DNA of 64,000 nucleotides from a virus (IMGVR_UViG_3300020608_000013:148021-212020), one strand, 5' to 3'. Shown: positions 43,176 through 52,006, counted from the stretch's first letter. Program-made: numbers and translations. Notes: generated by a model not told the origin, from the letters alone.

Positions 43176-43913
43176 TTATTCACGTTCTACATTATCGATT
43201 GTAAGCTTGATTTGACAGTTAGTTCTCAAAATCTCTTTCAAAAGCTTTAGTGTCAAACGATTGTCAGTCGGGTTAATTAGGACGATCTCTTCAAGACTAT
43301 CCATGTTAGTGAGGTGTTCAACATCCGTAATGTGAGTTTCCTCAACAATCAGTCTTTCGAGGTTTGGCGGTAGATGCTTCATTGATAACGAGGTATCGCA
43401 GCCCATAATACGCATGTCAACTGCTCGTTTGAACAGCGTCCAATCAGGTTCTACACTAAACCACGAGACACCCGAGACTTCAATTACTAGGACATCGCTA
43501 GCATACTGCTCATACCCCTGGTTATGACAGACGTTATGGAGCATTGGTAATACCTTTTCCAGCTCCTCGTATTTGATTCCCTTGATGTTCAGGTAAGTTT
43601 CCTTATTGTAGTTCTTAAAGACCATTGTACCTTCACCATAAAGTTCGTCGAGGTTACACATGAAGGGTGTTTGTACTTCTAGTGAGTCCCCTTCATTGTT
43701 TTCATACGCGACTTGGTAGCGCTCTTGTTCGTTCGGGAGGAGGGTTGTCACGCCCCGATCTTCAAGTACGGTTAAGTTTTCACTACATAGTTTAACACCG
43801 CCTTTATTGACGTACACTTTTTCCAACGATTGGAACATTTCTAAATCCAGTTCGTTGAAGGTTTCTCCATCTACAAAGAGAACTTCTACTTTAGAGACGT
43901 TAGTGTTAGCCAA
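43176..43913 (-). CDS. LRR-like protein with CHNQGYE module; true start probably ATA at 43952
   Basis: 245 aa if begun at TTG 43913, which has no ribosome site. Thirteen codons further up, an AGGA at the usual distance precedes ATA GAC ATT ATT; the gene at 47357 begins ATG GAC ATT ATT, and the extra residues (ITLAVND) align with STLAVGE of the paralogue at 44093. So the start codon appears changed from ATG to ATA: either a rare AUA start or an inactivated gene. Contains CHNQGYE, LYGEGTMVFKNY, mid end strand LEDRGVTTLLP and a final NLERLIVEETHITDVEHL. Sister of 44093. Confidence 0.6.
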   Translation of the reverse strand: MANTNVSKVEVLFVDGETFNELDLEMFQSLEKVYVNKGGVKLCSENLTVLEDRGVTTLLPNEQERYQVAYENNEGDSLEVQTPFMCNLDELYGEGTMVFKNYNKETYLNIKGIKYEELEKVLPMLHNVCHNQGYEQYASDVLVIEVSGVSWFSVEPDWTLFKRAVDMRIMGCDTSLSMKHLPPNLERLIVEETHITDVEHLTNMDSLEEIVLINPTDNRLTLKLLKEILRTNCQIKLTIDNVERE

Positions 43914-43952
43914 TTCGTTGCTGTCGTTTACTGCTAATGTAATAATGTCTAT

Positions 43953-44092
43953 GATATATGTCCTATTAAAGTATTTTAAATGTAGCGACCCTAGGCAGAG
44001 TGAGTCGTCACAGATAAGGGGGTAAACAGTTTAATTTAAATTCCTCTACGCAAGCGTATTATAAAACTAAACTTCTATTAAAGATATGTAAA
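43953..44092. other. Spacer upstream of the ATA-start gene
   Basis: 140 bases with a ribosome site at its left end, a 5-bp hairpin TACGC/GCGTA, and no promoter core. The frame upstream is open for a further 31 codons up to the TAA at 44032-44034 but has no start codon. Confidence 0.35.
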
Positions 44093-44914
44093 TCAGTTAC
44101 AGCTACCCGTAAAGGTAACTCTCAACTTAGTCTCGCGACCACTCACCCCCTCCAGAAGGGTTATTATATCCAATTTATCGTAATTTGTATCGAAAACAAC
44201 TTCTTCTAGACACGACATGTCTAGAAGGGCTGAAATGTTTATCAACGTTGTGTTTACGACACTAATACGCTTTAGATTTTTCGGAAGTGTCGTGCAATCG
44301 ATGATAAACTCATTATCGATTAAAGATAAATCGTTTGCACGATCAAACAAAGTCCAGTCAATATCACTAGTAAAAGCACTGACCCCTTCAACACGAATTG
44401 AAATCACATCAGGGGCATATTTTTCATACCCTTGATTGTGACATACGCCATTTTGATCTTTCAGTAATGGTGAGAGTTCGTTTGGCGCGATGCCTTCGAC
44501 ACACATTCGTGTTTTGTTCGGGTTATGACCAGTTAACCACATTTCCCCTTCCGCAAAGAGAGAGGCTGTATTTTGAAGGTAGCTTTTCTGAACACTAAAG
44601 TATCCTCCCTCAGGACCTTCATATACTAGTTCATAAAAATCGCTTTCGTTAGATAGCAATATTTTAACACCCCGGTCTCGAAGCTCCTGGACCATCTCTG
44701 TATCCAATACATGACCATTTTGGTCAATATAGATGCGCTTCAAGGCTTTATAGAAGTAGAGATGTAATTCGTTGAAGGTTAGTCCTGATGTAAACAGTAC
44801 CTCTACGCTATCGACGGTTTCGTTTGTTGTGATACAACTCTCGCCTACAGCAAGCGTAGACGTGTTAGTAAAATCCACTTGTGTTAAATCGTTTGAATAG
44901 CGTAATTTAGACAT
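44093..44914 (-). CDS. LRR-like protein with CHNQGYE module, 273 aa
   Basis: Good reference member: VEVLFTSGLTFNELHLYFYK (38-57), LKRIYID (58-64), LRDRGVKILL (78-87), LFAEGEMWLTG (119-129), CHNQGYEKYAPDV (158-170), then TLPKNLKRISVVNTTLINIS and LEEVVFDTN. Sister of the gene at 43176. AGGAG before ATG. Confidence 0.75.
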   Translation of the reverse strand: MSKLRYSNDLTQVDFTNTSTLAVGESCITTNETVDSVEVLFTSGLTFNELHLYFYKALKRIYIDQNGHVLDTEMVQELRDRGVKILLSNESDFYELVYEGPEGGYFSVQKSYLQNTASLFAEGEMWLTGHNPNKTRMCVEGIAPNELSPLLKDQNGVCHNQGYEKYAPDVISIRVEGVSAFTSDIDWTLFDRANDLSLIDNEFIIDCTTLPKNLKRISVVNTTLINISALLDMSCLEEVVFDTNYDKLDIITLLEGVSGRETKLRVTFTGSCN

Positions 44915-44940
44915 TTGTTTCTCCTAATTTAAAATTATGG

Positions 44941-44968
44941 GTGTGACGGTCATGTAAAACCGTCACAC
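44941..44968 (-). terminator. Terminator hairpin
   Basis: Perfect 10-bp stem GTGTGACGGT with an 8-base loop, behind the stop at 44982. Confidence 0.65.
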
Positions 44969-44981
44969 TTAGGGGGAAGGG

Positions 44982-45782
44982 TTATCGGTCTAGCTCGAAG
45001 ATTAGATCGAACATTTCGCCCTTCACTTCGTTGCAAATTTTATTGAAAAGCCGAAAATCTTCTCCAATAACCTTAAGTGTTGATAGGTTTGGGTGGTGTG
45101 CTAGCGCACCAATATTTGTTAGTACTGAGGTGTTTACAGTCAGGGTTGAAAGACTGGCGGGCAGTGTCCCGCAATCTACAGGATATGAGGTTTTAAACAA
45201 CACTAACTCTCTAACCTTGGTGAAACGAGCGAAATCCAGTGATTCCATAAAGCGATTCACGCTATCTAGTTCCAGATATTGTACATCACCTGCAATTTTT
45301 TCATATCCTACATTAAGACATAGACCTGAATGAAAATGCAATACTTCTGCACGCATATTTTCTTCTAATAAATGTTCTCCTAGTCCCTCTAGTACAAGCG
45401 CTTGATCGTCAAATAAATCGCTCTCAAGAACGGGAGTGAAATTACCTACTTCAAAAACCTTACCGTTTGGGAGGTAGACTTCCGTGGTCTCTGAGATTAA
45501 GTTACGTAAACCTCCTTTCCAGATAACCTCAACGCCTCGGCGTTGAAGGGCATTTAGATGATCACCAGGCTCTTGCACACGCCCGACATAGATGCGTTTA
45601 AGATTTGGGAAGCCCTCGACGCATTTTAGTAACTCACCATTTACTAAACCGTCTGTAAAAACGGTTTCAACTGAATCGAAGTTAGGTTTAATGAACATAT
45701 TCTCCTTAACTCCCATAAGACCCATAGTGATGTTTTGGACATTAGTGTTACCGTCGAAAGATTTTAAGCTGTAAGTTTTCAT
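44982..45782 (-). CDS. LRR-like protein with CLNVGYE module, 266 aa
   Basis: VETVFTDGLVNGELLKCVEG, LKRIYVG, LQRRGVEVIWKGG (about 79-91), LFDDQALVLEG, CLNVGYEKIAGDV (155-167), then TLPASLSTLTVNTSVLTNIG. Begins MKTY like its neighbour at 45864, a likely duplicate pair. Promoter-like copy 11 is 60 bases upstream. Confidence 0.75.
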   Translation of the reverse strand: MKTYSLKSFDGNTNVQNITMGLMGVKENMFIKPNFDSVETVFTDGLVNGELLKCVEGFPNLKRIYVGRVQEPGDHLNALQRRGVEVIWKGGLRNLISETTEVYLPNGKVFEVGNFTPVLESDLFDDQALVLEGLGEHLLEENMRAEVLHFHSGLCLNVGYEKIAGDVQYLELDSVNRFMESLDFARFTKVRELVLFKTSYPVDCGTLPASLSTLTVNTSVLTNIGALAHHPNLSTLKVIGEDFRLFNKICNEVKGEMFDLIFELDR

Positions 45783-45841
45783 AGTACTTTCCTATTAATG
45801 TTTAAATGTTAATGAATGACTAGCCCTATTACTAGTCACTC

Positions 45842-45850
45842 TTATAATAG
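45842..45850 (-). promoter_or_regulatory. Variant promoter motif with leader stem-loop, copy 11
   Basis: CGCTATTATAAGAGTGACTAG: the core lacks the full TATATTATA but keeps TATTATAA, the spacing (60 bases to ATG 45782) and the GACTAG/CTAGTC stem-loop directly after it. It partly precedes the gene stop at 45864. Confidence 0.5.
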
Positions 45851-45863
45851 CGTTTTTGTAAAA

Positions 45864-46676
45864 CTACGCTAATTTAAAATACAAATTGAAATAAGCGTCT
45901 ACATTCGCGTTGTGAATTTTATGGTAAAGGTCTAAATTATCATCAACGATAACAACTTTCCCCAACTCTTCTAGTTTGTTTAGTGCCGATAGGTTGGTCA
46001 ACCCAACACCACCGACAGTCAATTCAGTAAGCGTTTGTGGTAGGTCTGCACAATCTAACTGGAAATTACCTACATCAAATAACTCAACATAAGTTAAATT
46101 CTTAAACAGAGTAATGTCTAAAGGACTTTGGAACTTATTGACATTGTTAATGTGTAGGGATACTACGTCTTCAGCGTAACACTCGTATCCGCGATTTAGG
46201 CAACGGCCTTTATTCTCATCTAAAAAGTTTTGACTATACTCATTAGGTTTGAATGAATTATCATCAAACCCCTCAAGGAAGAGCGCACTTAAGCCGTAAA
46301 GATGACGTTCTGTAAAGTGGATGAAAGACGGTACTTCTAAACTCTTTCCACTACTAGTGTGCAATGTTGTGTAGCGTGAAACTAGTCTCTCTACTTCGTA
46401 AGAGGTGCGTACGTCGACCCCTCTTTCTAGTAGAGGGGTGAACACGGTTGTTGGTTTATCTGTATCCGCATATACTCGTTTGAGGTTTTCCAAATCAGTT
46501 AGGCGTTCAATTTGATCACCCGTAGGTTCATTAAAGAAAAAGATTCTTTCAACATTTCTCAGCCAGCCACTTTCAGGCAGGTCGGTGTCTCTCGCCATAA
46601 CTAATGTCTTTACATTAGTGGTAGGGGAGGTTAAGGTTTCTAAAACGGTATTTTCTAAAGTTTGGTAGGTTTTCAT
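45864..46676 (-). CDS. LRR-like protein with CLNRGYE module, 270 aa
   Basis: VERIFFFNEPTGDQIERLTD, LKRVYAD, LLERGVDVRTSYE (82-94), LYGLSALFLEGFDD, CLNRGYECYAEDV (159-171), LPQTLTELTVGGVGLTNLSAL. Pair of 44982. AAGGGA ribosome site. Confidence 0.75.
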   Translation of the reverse strand: MKTYQTLENTVLETLTSPTTNVKTLVMARDTDLPESGWLRNVERIFFFNEPTGDQIERLTDLENLKRVYADTDKPTTVFTPLLERGVDVRTSYEVERLVSRYTTLHTSSGKSLEVPSFIHFTERHLYGLSALFLEGFDDNSFKPNEYSQNFLDENKGRCLNRGYECYAEDVVSLHINNVNKFQSPLDITLFKNLTYVELFDVGNFQLDCADLPQTLTELTVGGVGLTNLSALNKLEELGKVVIVDDNLDLYHKIHNANVDAYFNLYFKLA

Positions 46677-46723
46677 TTCGTTTCCCTTTTAAATTCAATG
46701 TGCTAATTAGATGGATTGATAAA

Positions 46724-46750
46724 CACTCATCACTCATATAGTGATGAGTG
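46724..46750 (-). terminator. Terminator hairpin
   Basis: Perfect 11-bp stem with a 5-base loop behind the stop at 46768. Confidence 0.65.
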
Positions 46751-46767
46751 CTATATGTCGGTGACTT

Positions 46768-47301
46768 CTACTTACGTTTTCTCTTACCTTTCTTCACATT
46801 AATATCCTTTTCTTTTTTACGATAAATGCGGTAGGGTATGTTATCATCCGTAATTTTTTCTAGACAGTAATTATATCCTTTTATTAAAGAACATAATTGC
46901 TCTTTAGAGACAATTACATAAGGTATATAACATAGGGGTAGATTAGAAAAGAAATTTTTAGCGAACCGCTCTCTCGCTCCCTTTTTCCCGACTGGTTTAA
47001 GATCAGTAATGCGTCTTTTTTGAACGACTCCATTCACTGTATAATAGCTAAACACATTAACATGATCCGTACCTTTGGTTTCAAACCCGCAATAAGGTGT
47101 AGCTTTCAGAAGTTTTAAATGGTCTCGTCCAGTTTTAGGGACAACTGCTTCAGCCGCTACTACGTTAGCCTCCTTAATAGCCTTCTCAGACCCAATTTCT
47201 ATAATGTTTTTAGGAATATAGCTAATCTTACCATTCGCCATAATACCCAACGGCAATGTAGCTAACAAAACAGTTAGAGTGATGGTTAAACTATGTTTCA
47301 T
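46768..47301 (-). CDS. Exported protein with basic tail, 177 aa
   Basis: Signal peptide: Lys2-His3, hydrophobic 5-20, likely cleavage after Ala22 (IMA-NG). Four cysteines in the mature part (CGFE, LCYIP, LCSL, YCLE), compatible with disulphides in the periplasm. The tail KKEKDINVKKGKRKRK is very basic. Distant paralogue of the protein at 37985. It sits inside the LRR-like array. GGAG before ATG. Confidence 0.7.
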   Translation of the reverse strand: MKHSLTITLTVLLATLPLGIMANGKISYIPKNIIEIGSEKAIKEANVVAAEAVVPKTGRDHLKLLKATPYCGFETKGTDHVNVFSYYTVNGVVQKRRITDLKPVGKKGARERFAKNFFSNLPLCYIPYVIVSKEQLCSLIKGYNYCLEKITDDNIPYRIYRKKEKDINVKKGKRKRK

Positions 47302-47316
47302 ATTTACTCCAATTGA

Positions 47317-47339
47317 CTATAGGGTAGTCAGCCCTATAG
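47317..47339 (-). terminator. Hairpin
   Basis: 8-bp stem CTATAGGG with a 7-base loop behind the stop at 47357. Confidence 0.5.
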
Positions 47340-47356
47340 CCCAACAAGAACCCTCT

Positions 47357-48259
47357 CTAGTTAGTAAGGTAGTTAGAGAAGAACACCTCGATTGCGTTAT
47401 CATTAAACCTGTCAAAGACTCCATTATAGGATTCTAACAATGATGGTGTCAGCTCATCTTCCACGATAACCCGTTTTAAACTCCTATGAGACCAAAGTGT
47501 TTTAGGGTTCATTAGTTTTGTATTTTTCAATCCCAATTGCGTAGCTGCTGACGGAATGAGTTTACAGTCAAACTCACCTATATGGTTAACCACCTTCACA
47601 GTATAGAGATTTTTAAATAGGCTTAAGTCTATACCCACATCTCTAGTCGATGCGTTGAGCCACGTCAGTTTATTGACGTAAGGGGCGTAATTACGATACC
47701 CCTCGGTCATCACATTACCTGACAAAGCACTACCTATTTCTATCAGTGTGTTGTAGTTTAAGTAGCCATCTGACTCGACGGGACGGGCTTCTAAACTATT
47801 CTCATCTATTCCTGAGAAAACCATTTCACCAAGCCCTAGTAGACTTTCTCTCCATTGCCTTATTGATGTTCTAACATCATAAAGAAGACCATCGTGTTCA
47901 ATAGTCGTTTTATCGACAACAGATTCTTCATTATATAGACTAACCCCTACTTTCCGTAGGTATTTAATGAGTTCGTCATTTTGAGCGTTATTATAGTCAC
48001 CTGTCACGAAGATAGCTTTAAGCCCTCCAGCTATTTCATTTATGAAGCGAGTTGTGAGGTGAGGTAACACCTCGTTAGTAGCATAAAGCACCTCTAACGA
48101 ACGAAGGTCTTTAGCTATTTTCAACGAACTGTAGTCAAATCTATCGGAAAGGATGAGTGTCTCTACGTGTGAGAGATCAATGTCAGGGAAACTACCTTCC
48201 TGTAAAAATAAGATTGGGTGTTGAACCTTACCAAATGTGTGGGTATTAATAATGTCCAT
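47357..48259 (-). CDS. LRR-like protein, 300 aa
   Basis: Starts MDIINTHTF after AAGGAA. VETLILSDRFDYSSLKIAKD, LEVLYAT, LKAIFVTGDYNN, LRKVGVSLYNEES (about 126), LLGLGEMVFSGIDE, then a degenerate module (TEGYRNYAPYVNKL instead of CLNxGYE), and LKRVIVED. Longer than its neighbours by one repeat in the first half. Confidence 0.7.
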   Translation of the reverse strand: MDIINTHTFGKVQHPILFLQEGSFPDIDLSHVETLILSDRFDYSSLKIAKDLRSLEVLYATNEVLPHLTTRFINEIAGGLKAIFVTGDYNNAQNDELIKYLRKVGVSLYNEESVVDKTTIEHDGLLYDVRTSIRQWRESLLGLGEMVFSGIDENSLEARPVESDGYLNYNTLIEIGSALSGNVMTEGYRNYAPYVNKLTWLNASTRDVGIDLSLFKNLYTVKVVNHIGEFDCKLIPSAATQLGLKNTKLMNPKTLWSHRSLKRVIVEDELTPSLLESYNGVFDRFNDNAIEVFFSNYLTN

Positions 48260-48301
48260 TATAATTTCCTTTTACTTTCTATTAAGGGAGGGGGTAGTTT
48301 C

Positions 48302-49195
48302 CTACCCTCTCGTTGATAAGCTCTGCAATTTTTTAATTAGTGTAGGTTGAATCGTACCGCCCGCATCAGGTAGTGGTTGCGCTAGATCGTTGTTGAACAA
48401 TCTAGTGCTTTGGGCAGAGACACCTTCTTTAAAAACAAAACTTTCAAAGTTCCGCGAACTAAGAAGCACGTCTATGTTTTTAAGTAGAGTGTGTTCCGCC
48501 TCTACGTGCGTAAGTGACGGAGGTAATTCTTCGCAATCGACCCATTCAGCAATTTTCACTTTCAGCTCTGTTAGTTGAGTGAACGATGACCAGTTTATTG
48601 GTTGCGTATACTCATCTACGTTTTTCACTATCACTTTAACAACGTACGGCGCAAGTATCTCTACTTGCTCAGACACGCAAACATTAAGAGGTTGATTGAG
48701 CATCCCAATCGCGTCTGAAAGGCTCGCACCCTCAAGAATTACTCGATGGCTTTCAGCATCTCGCCCTTGTAGCGTCAAAACACCTTCTTCAAAAAGTAGG
48801 AATTGGTCGGCGTATACCGTACTCTCGACCTTTAGCGTATACTCGCCATCAACTAACGACACCCAACGGGGTATTTTATCTGTAAAGTTACTCCGTGTGA
48901 AGACATTAATACCTCTCTGTTCTAACTCCGCCTCATAAGGGTTAGTATTTTTGAACGAGTCCCTTACAAATATGGCTTTCAAATTACTGAACTTGCCCAT
49001 GTACTCAGGCAACGCCTTCGCACTTCCGTAATTTATATAAAACACTTCAATATCGTCAATATTACCCGCCTCGGCCAGTTTATAAATATAAGCATCGTCT
49101 TGTACTATTACAACGCCACAACCTTTAAAATCAACACCCTTCTCTAACATATCGGAGGTTAATTTCCGATCTCGAACTTCTTTAAACAACAACAT
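48302..49195 (-). CDS. LRR-like protein, 297 aa
   Basis: ATG 49195 is at the right distance from AGGAG; ATG 49201 is too close. IEVFYINYGSAKALPEYM, LKAIFVRDSFKN, LEQRGINVFTRSN (about 93), LLFEEGVLTLQGRD, diverged module VCVSEQVEILAPYVVKV, then LPPSLTHVEAEHTLLKNIDV. Most similar in plan to 47357. Confidence 0.7.
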   Translation of the reverse strand: MLLFKEVRDRKLTSDMLEKGVDFKGCGVVIVQDDAYIYKLAEAGNIDDIEVFYINYGSAKALPEYMGKFSNLKAIFVRDSFKNTNPYEAELEQRGINVFTRSNFTDKIPRWVSLVDGEYTLKVESTVYADQFLLFEEGVLTLQGRDAESHRVILEGASLSDAIGMLNQPLNVCVSEQVEILAPYVVKVIVKNVDEYTQPINWSSFTQLTELKVKIAEWVDCEELPPSLTHVEAEHTLLKNIDVLLSSRNFESFVFKEGVSAQSTRLFNNDLAQPLPDAGGTIQPTLIKKLQSLSTRG

Positions 49196-49206
49196 AGTCA
49201 TTTCTC

Positions 49207-50067
49207 CTACTTACGGTTACAAGTTACATTAACACCTTTATCGTTCAATGCGCTAAGCGTATCCACTAGCACAAATGAACCATCGTTCTCGACGACATTA
49301 TTTAAAGACACAATTTTCAAATTGGGTAATTCGGTTAAGTGTGCTATGTTGTTCAACACACTTTCTTCAACATGTAGATACTCTACTGATCTAGGGATGT
49401 TATGGGCATCAAAGATACTATTTTCTATCCGAACCTCTGGCGTATTGTAATCACTCCAATTCGGCTCTGTTATGAAAACATCGGTATTTTTCACCTTTAA
49501 TGTTATAGCCTCTCCAACATACCCCGCAAACCCTGCGCCGTTGCACACTTTATTTTTCCCATATTGGGTAAAATATTTTTCAACCTCTCTACTACTTACA
49601 CCATCTGTCTTTAACAAGAGGTCGCGCCATTCTACTCCTTCCAAAATAAATGTTCCTGACTCAAAGAACTCTTTTAGGTTGTTAAAGAAAGAACTCATCG
49701 TCGCTACTTCAAAATCTGTAGGTCTATCGGGTAACGTCATCCAGTCATTACAACAGGTATCATCACCCTCCCAGTATATATCTACAGGGTAGCTAGATAT
49801 TCTATCCTCAAATGACTCAAAGCTGTCTTTATAATCAACCCCTCTTAAATTAAGCGTGGAAACTTTCCATAAATGCCCAAGACTTACCTCTAGGTCGATA
49901 AGGTGTTTCATATTACAGAAAATACACTTAACGTCGCTGACAGTGTGGTTATTCTTTAATAGATCAATATCAACATCATCTGCGACGTACATTATTTCAA
50001 TCCCTGTGAAATCGTTATTCACGTCTTCACTACACACACGGTTACTAACCCTATGTTTTTCACACAT
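49207..50067 (-). CDS. LRR-like protein, 286 aa
   Basis: Cys-rich first half (VKCIFCNMKH, DTCCNDW). FFESGTFILEGVEW, module variant VCNGAGFAGYVGEAITL (about 173), IPRSVEYLHVEESVLNNIAHL, LKIVSLNN, and a final LNDKGVNVTC strand. Promoter copy 9 is 52 bases upstream; AAGAGG. Confidence 0.7.
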   Translation of the reverse strand: MCEKHRVSNRVCSEDVNNDFTGIEIMYVADDVDIDLLKNNHTVSDVKCIFCNMKHLIDLEVSLGHLWKVSTLNLRGVDYKDSFESFEDRISSYPVDIYWEGDDTCCNDWMTLPDRPTDFEVATMSSFFNNLKEFFESGTFILEGVEWRDLLLKTDGVSSREVEKYFTQYGKNKVCNGAGFAGYVGEAITLKVKNTDVFITEPNWSDYNTPEVRIENSIFDAHNIPRSVEYLHVEESVLNNIAHLTELPNLKIVSLNNVVENDGSFVLVDTLSALNDKGVNVTCNRK

Positions 50068-50118
50068 ATTAATTGCCTCTTAAATAGTTAAACGACCACT
50101 TTAATTAGTAGTCGCTTT

Positions 50119-50127
50119 TATAATATA
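50119..50127 (-). promoter_or_regulatory. Phage promoter motif with leader stem-loop, copy 9
   Basis: AAACGTATATTATAAAAGCG, 52 bases before ATG 50067. An 8-bp stem (50093-50100 with 50107-50114, one G-U pair in the RNA) follows directly. Confidence 0.7.
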
Positions 50128-50152
50128 CGTTTGAATTAAATTAAAATATTAT

Positions 50153-50908
50153 TTAATAAGGGAAAACACCCCGTTTAACCAACGTAGCATGAACGTTATT
50201 ACTTGTATCATGTCCCGAAAAACCTACTAATTTTTTATATTTTAGAATATAATGTTGTGTCTTTTTAAACGACTCGCAATCGCGATAGGCTAGAAGTGTT
50301 AATTCTAACGGCAAATTCTTTAAAACTTCCCCATCGCCTAAATAAGTATTAAAGGCAATTTTCTTTAAATAAGGGAACTTTTTAAAACTACCTTTAATTT
50401 CAATTAGATCATTTAATTCTAAACTATGGATAAAAGAGTATTCTTTATATAAATCATCAAGATTTAATGTGTTATCTTTTAATTTATCACCATCTATCCT
50501 AACTGTGAAATTATAATATTCACCAAACACCGACTCTCTCGGTAAATCAATAGTGACACAAACACCCTTAGCTTTCAGTCTATAGACTACCGTACGCCCC
50601 CATTCTGTAAAAATAACATTATCTAGCTCTAGTCTTTCTAAGGGCCAAGTTAATAGAGCGTCTATATTATTAACAAATACCCTTTCAAGACGTAAATGCT
50701 TCACACCTATAGCACAGTTATCATACGGTGTATTTAACACTAGGCTTGTTGGGTTCGTATAAGTTAAGAACCTACACGCTTTCGCGATTCGTAGAGATTG
50801 TGCCCCATAACGACCCACTAGGTGTAATGCGTTAGTACTATACTCGCACATGCGGGTATCAGAAGCTCCGTTACTAAAATAATCATTAAACTCGCTTATT
50901 GTTTGCAT
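50153..50908 (-). CDS. LRR-like family protein, 251 aa
   Basis: The longest frame begins at 50932, but AAGGAG sits seven bases before ATG 50908 (MQTISEFNDYF). Lacks the CLNxGYE module. Units: VKHLRLERVFVNNIDALLTW, LERLELDNVIF, LKAKGVCVTID (mid end strand), IHSLELNDLIEIKGSFKKFP, YLKKIAFNT. More basic than its neighbours. Confidence 0.65.
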   Translation of the reverse strand: MQTISEFNDYFSNGASDTRMCEYSTNALHLVGRYGAQSLRIAKACRFLTYTNPTSLVLNTPYDNCAIGVKHLRLERVFVNNIDALLTWPLERLELDNVIFTEWGRTVVYRLKAKGVCVTIDLPRESVFGEYYNFTVRIDGDKLKDNTLNLDDLYKEYSFIHSLELNDLIEIKGSFKKFPYLKKIAFNTYLGDGEVLKNLPLELTLLAYRDCESFKKTQHYILKYKKLVGFSGHDTSNNVHATLVKRGVFPY

Positions 50909-50971
50909 TTCGCACTCCTTCATAATTAACATGCCTCACTCACTATAATAAAAAAGATGGTTTAAAAAAAC

Positions 50972-51006
50972 AAAGGAGACTAGGGTGTCGAACACCCTAG
51001 TCTCCT
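50972..51006 (-). terminator. Strong rho-independent terminator
   Basis: Perfect 16-bp stem (AAGGAGACTAGGGTGT) with a CGA loop, followed leftward by T-rich sequence (A7 on + at 50963-50969). Ends the gene at 51012. Confidence 0.85.
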
Positions 51007-51011
51007 TAGTA

Positions 51012-51941
51012 TCAACCTACATCAATAAGGACGGCAATATCTTGACTTTCAGCGTAGTCTAAAAGAACAACATGACTTTCTTTGGTTAAATTTTTCTCCT
51101 TTACAAAAATCCGTTTCGTTACGTCTAACGCTTCTAAGCCACTCAAATCGTCAATAGGGTCGTATAACGTAAGTACATCAACTGTTAAACCAGCAAACAC
51201 TTCGAGACCCGTCTCTTTTGGTAGTGTACCTAGTCTCAAATCAACTAGTGATTTAAGTTTTTTAACTTCTTCTATATTAACAATCTCTTTACTCGAACAT
51301 AGTGAGATAAGCTCGACAAATCTTAATTCACTTAACCCTTTTAAATCAATGCGCTCAACACCATTAGTATCTAAAAGCCCAACATAGAAGCTATCTGTAC
51401 CGACGACATCATAGACGGTTGCACGGTGTTTAGTATACTTACTATGTACATACCGTCGTTCTTTGACACGCTTACAATAACGTTTTACAAAGGAGCGATT
51501 TTCCTTACGAAAAGTGCTATAATGATCTATAAAAAGATTAACCCCTAACTCATACAACTTTTCAAGAAGTGGGAGAGATAAACTAGTGAAATCAAAATCA
51601 ATATAAATATTTCTTAACCCATTTATTTCTAAGAGAGCTTCTTCATTAACCACCCCACCGTTTGAAAAGGTGAAGGTATTAACTTCTTTACTCTTAAATT
51701 TGTTTAAATCGACCACTACGTTTTTACTGGTGTTAATAACATTATTAATACTTTTAACTTTCGCAAACCCTTCACCCATGTTAGGGTGACTATGCTTAAC
51801 ATAAAAACTTCTTACTGTATGAGCGTTACGGCAACCAACACTGTTGTCAGCGTAATCAATAATTCCTTTCTCAATATTAGCTTTACTAAATGCAGCGTTG
51901 AATAACAAATTAATCGCATTATCTTTAATAATTTCAAACAT
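51012..51941 (-). CDS. LRR-like family protein, 309 aa
   Basis: Helical first 40 residues, then VNTFTFSNGGVVNEEALLEI, LRNIYIDFDFTS, LYELGVNLFID (about 131), a basic linker (KRYCKRVKERRYVHSKYTKH), then LVDLRLGTLPKETGLEVFAG and LTLYDPIDDLSGLEALDV. Module signature absent. AGGAG ribosome site. Confidence 0.65.
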   Translation of the reverse strand: MFEIIKDNAINLLFNAAFSKANIEKGIIDYADNSVGCRNAHTVRSFYVKHSHPNMGEGFAKVKSINNVINTSKNVVVDLNKFKSKEVNTFTFSNGGVVNEEALLEINGLRNIYIDFDFTSLSLPLLEKLYELGVNLFIDHYSTFRKENRSFVKRYCKRVKERRYVHSKYTKHRATVYDVVGTDSFYVGLLDTNGVERIDLKGLSELRFVELISLCSSKEIVNIEEVKKLKSLVDLRLGTLPKETGLEVFAGLTVDVLTLYDPIDDLSGLEALDVTKRIFVKEKNLTKESHVVLLDYAESQDIAVLIDVG

Positions 51942-51966
51942 TTCTACTCTCCTACTTAAAAATATA

Positions 51967-52000
51967 TAGTGACATGGTGAGAAATCTTACCATGTCACTA
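51967..52000 (-). terminator. Terminator hairpin
   Basis: 15-bp stem (one G-T) with a 4-base loop, seven bases behind the stop at 52007. Confidence 0.7.
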
Positions 52001-52006
52001 ACAGGT

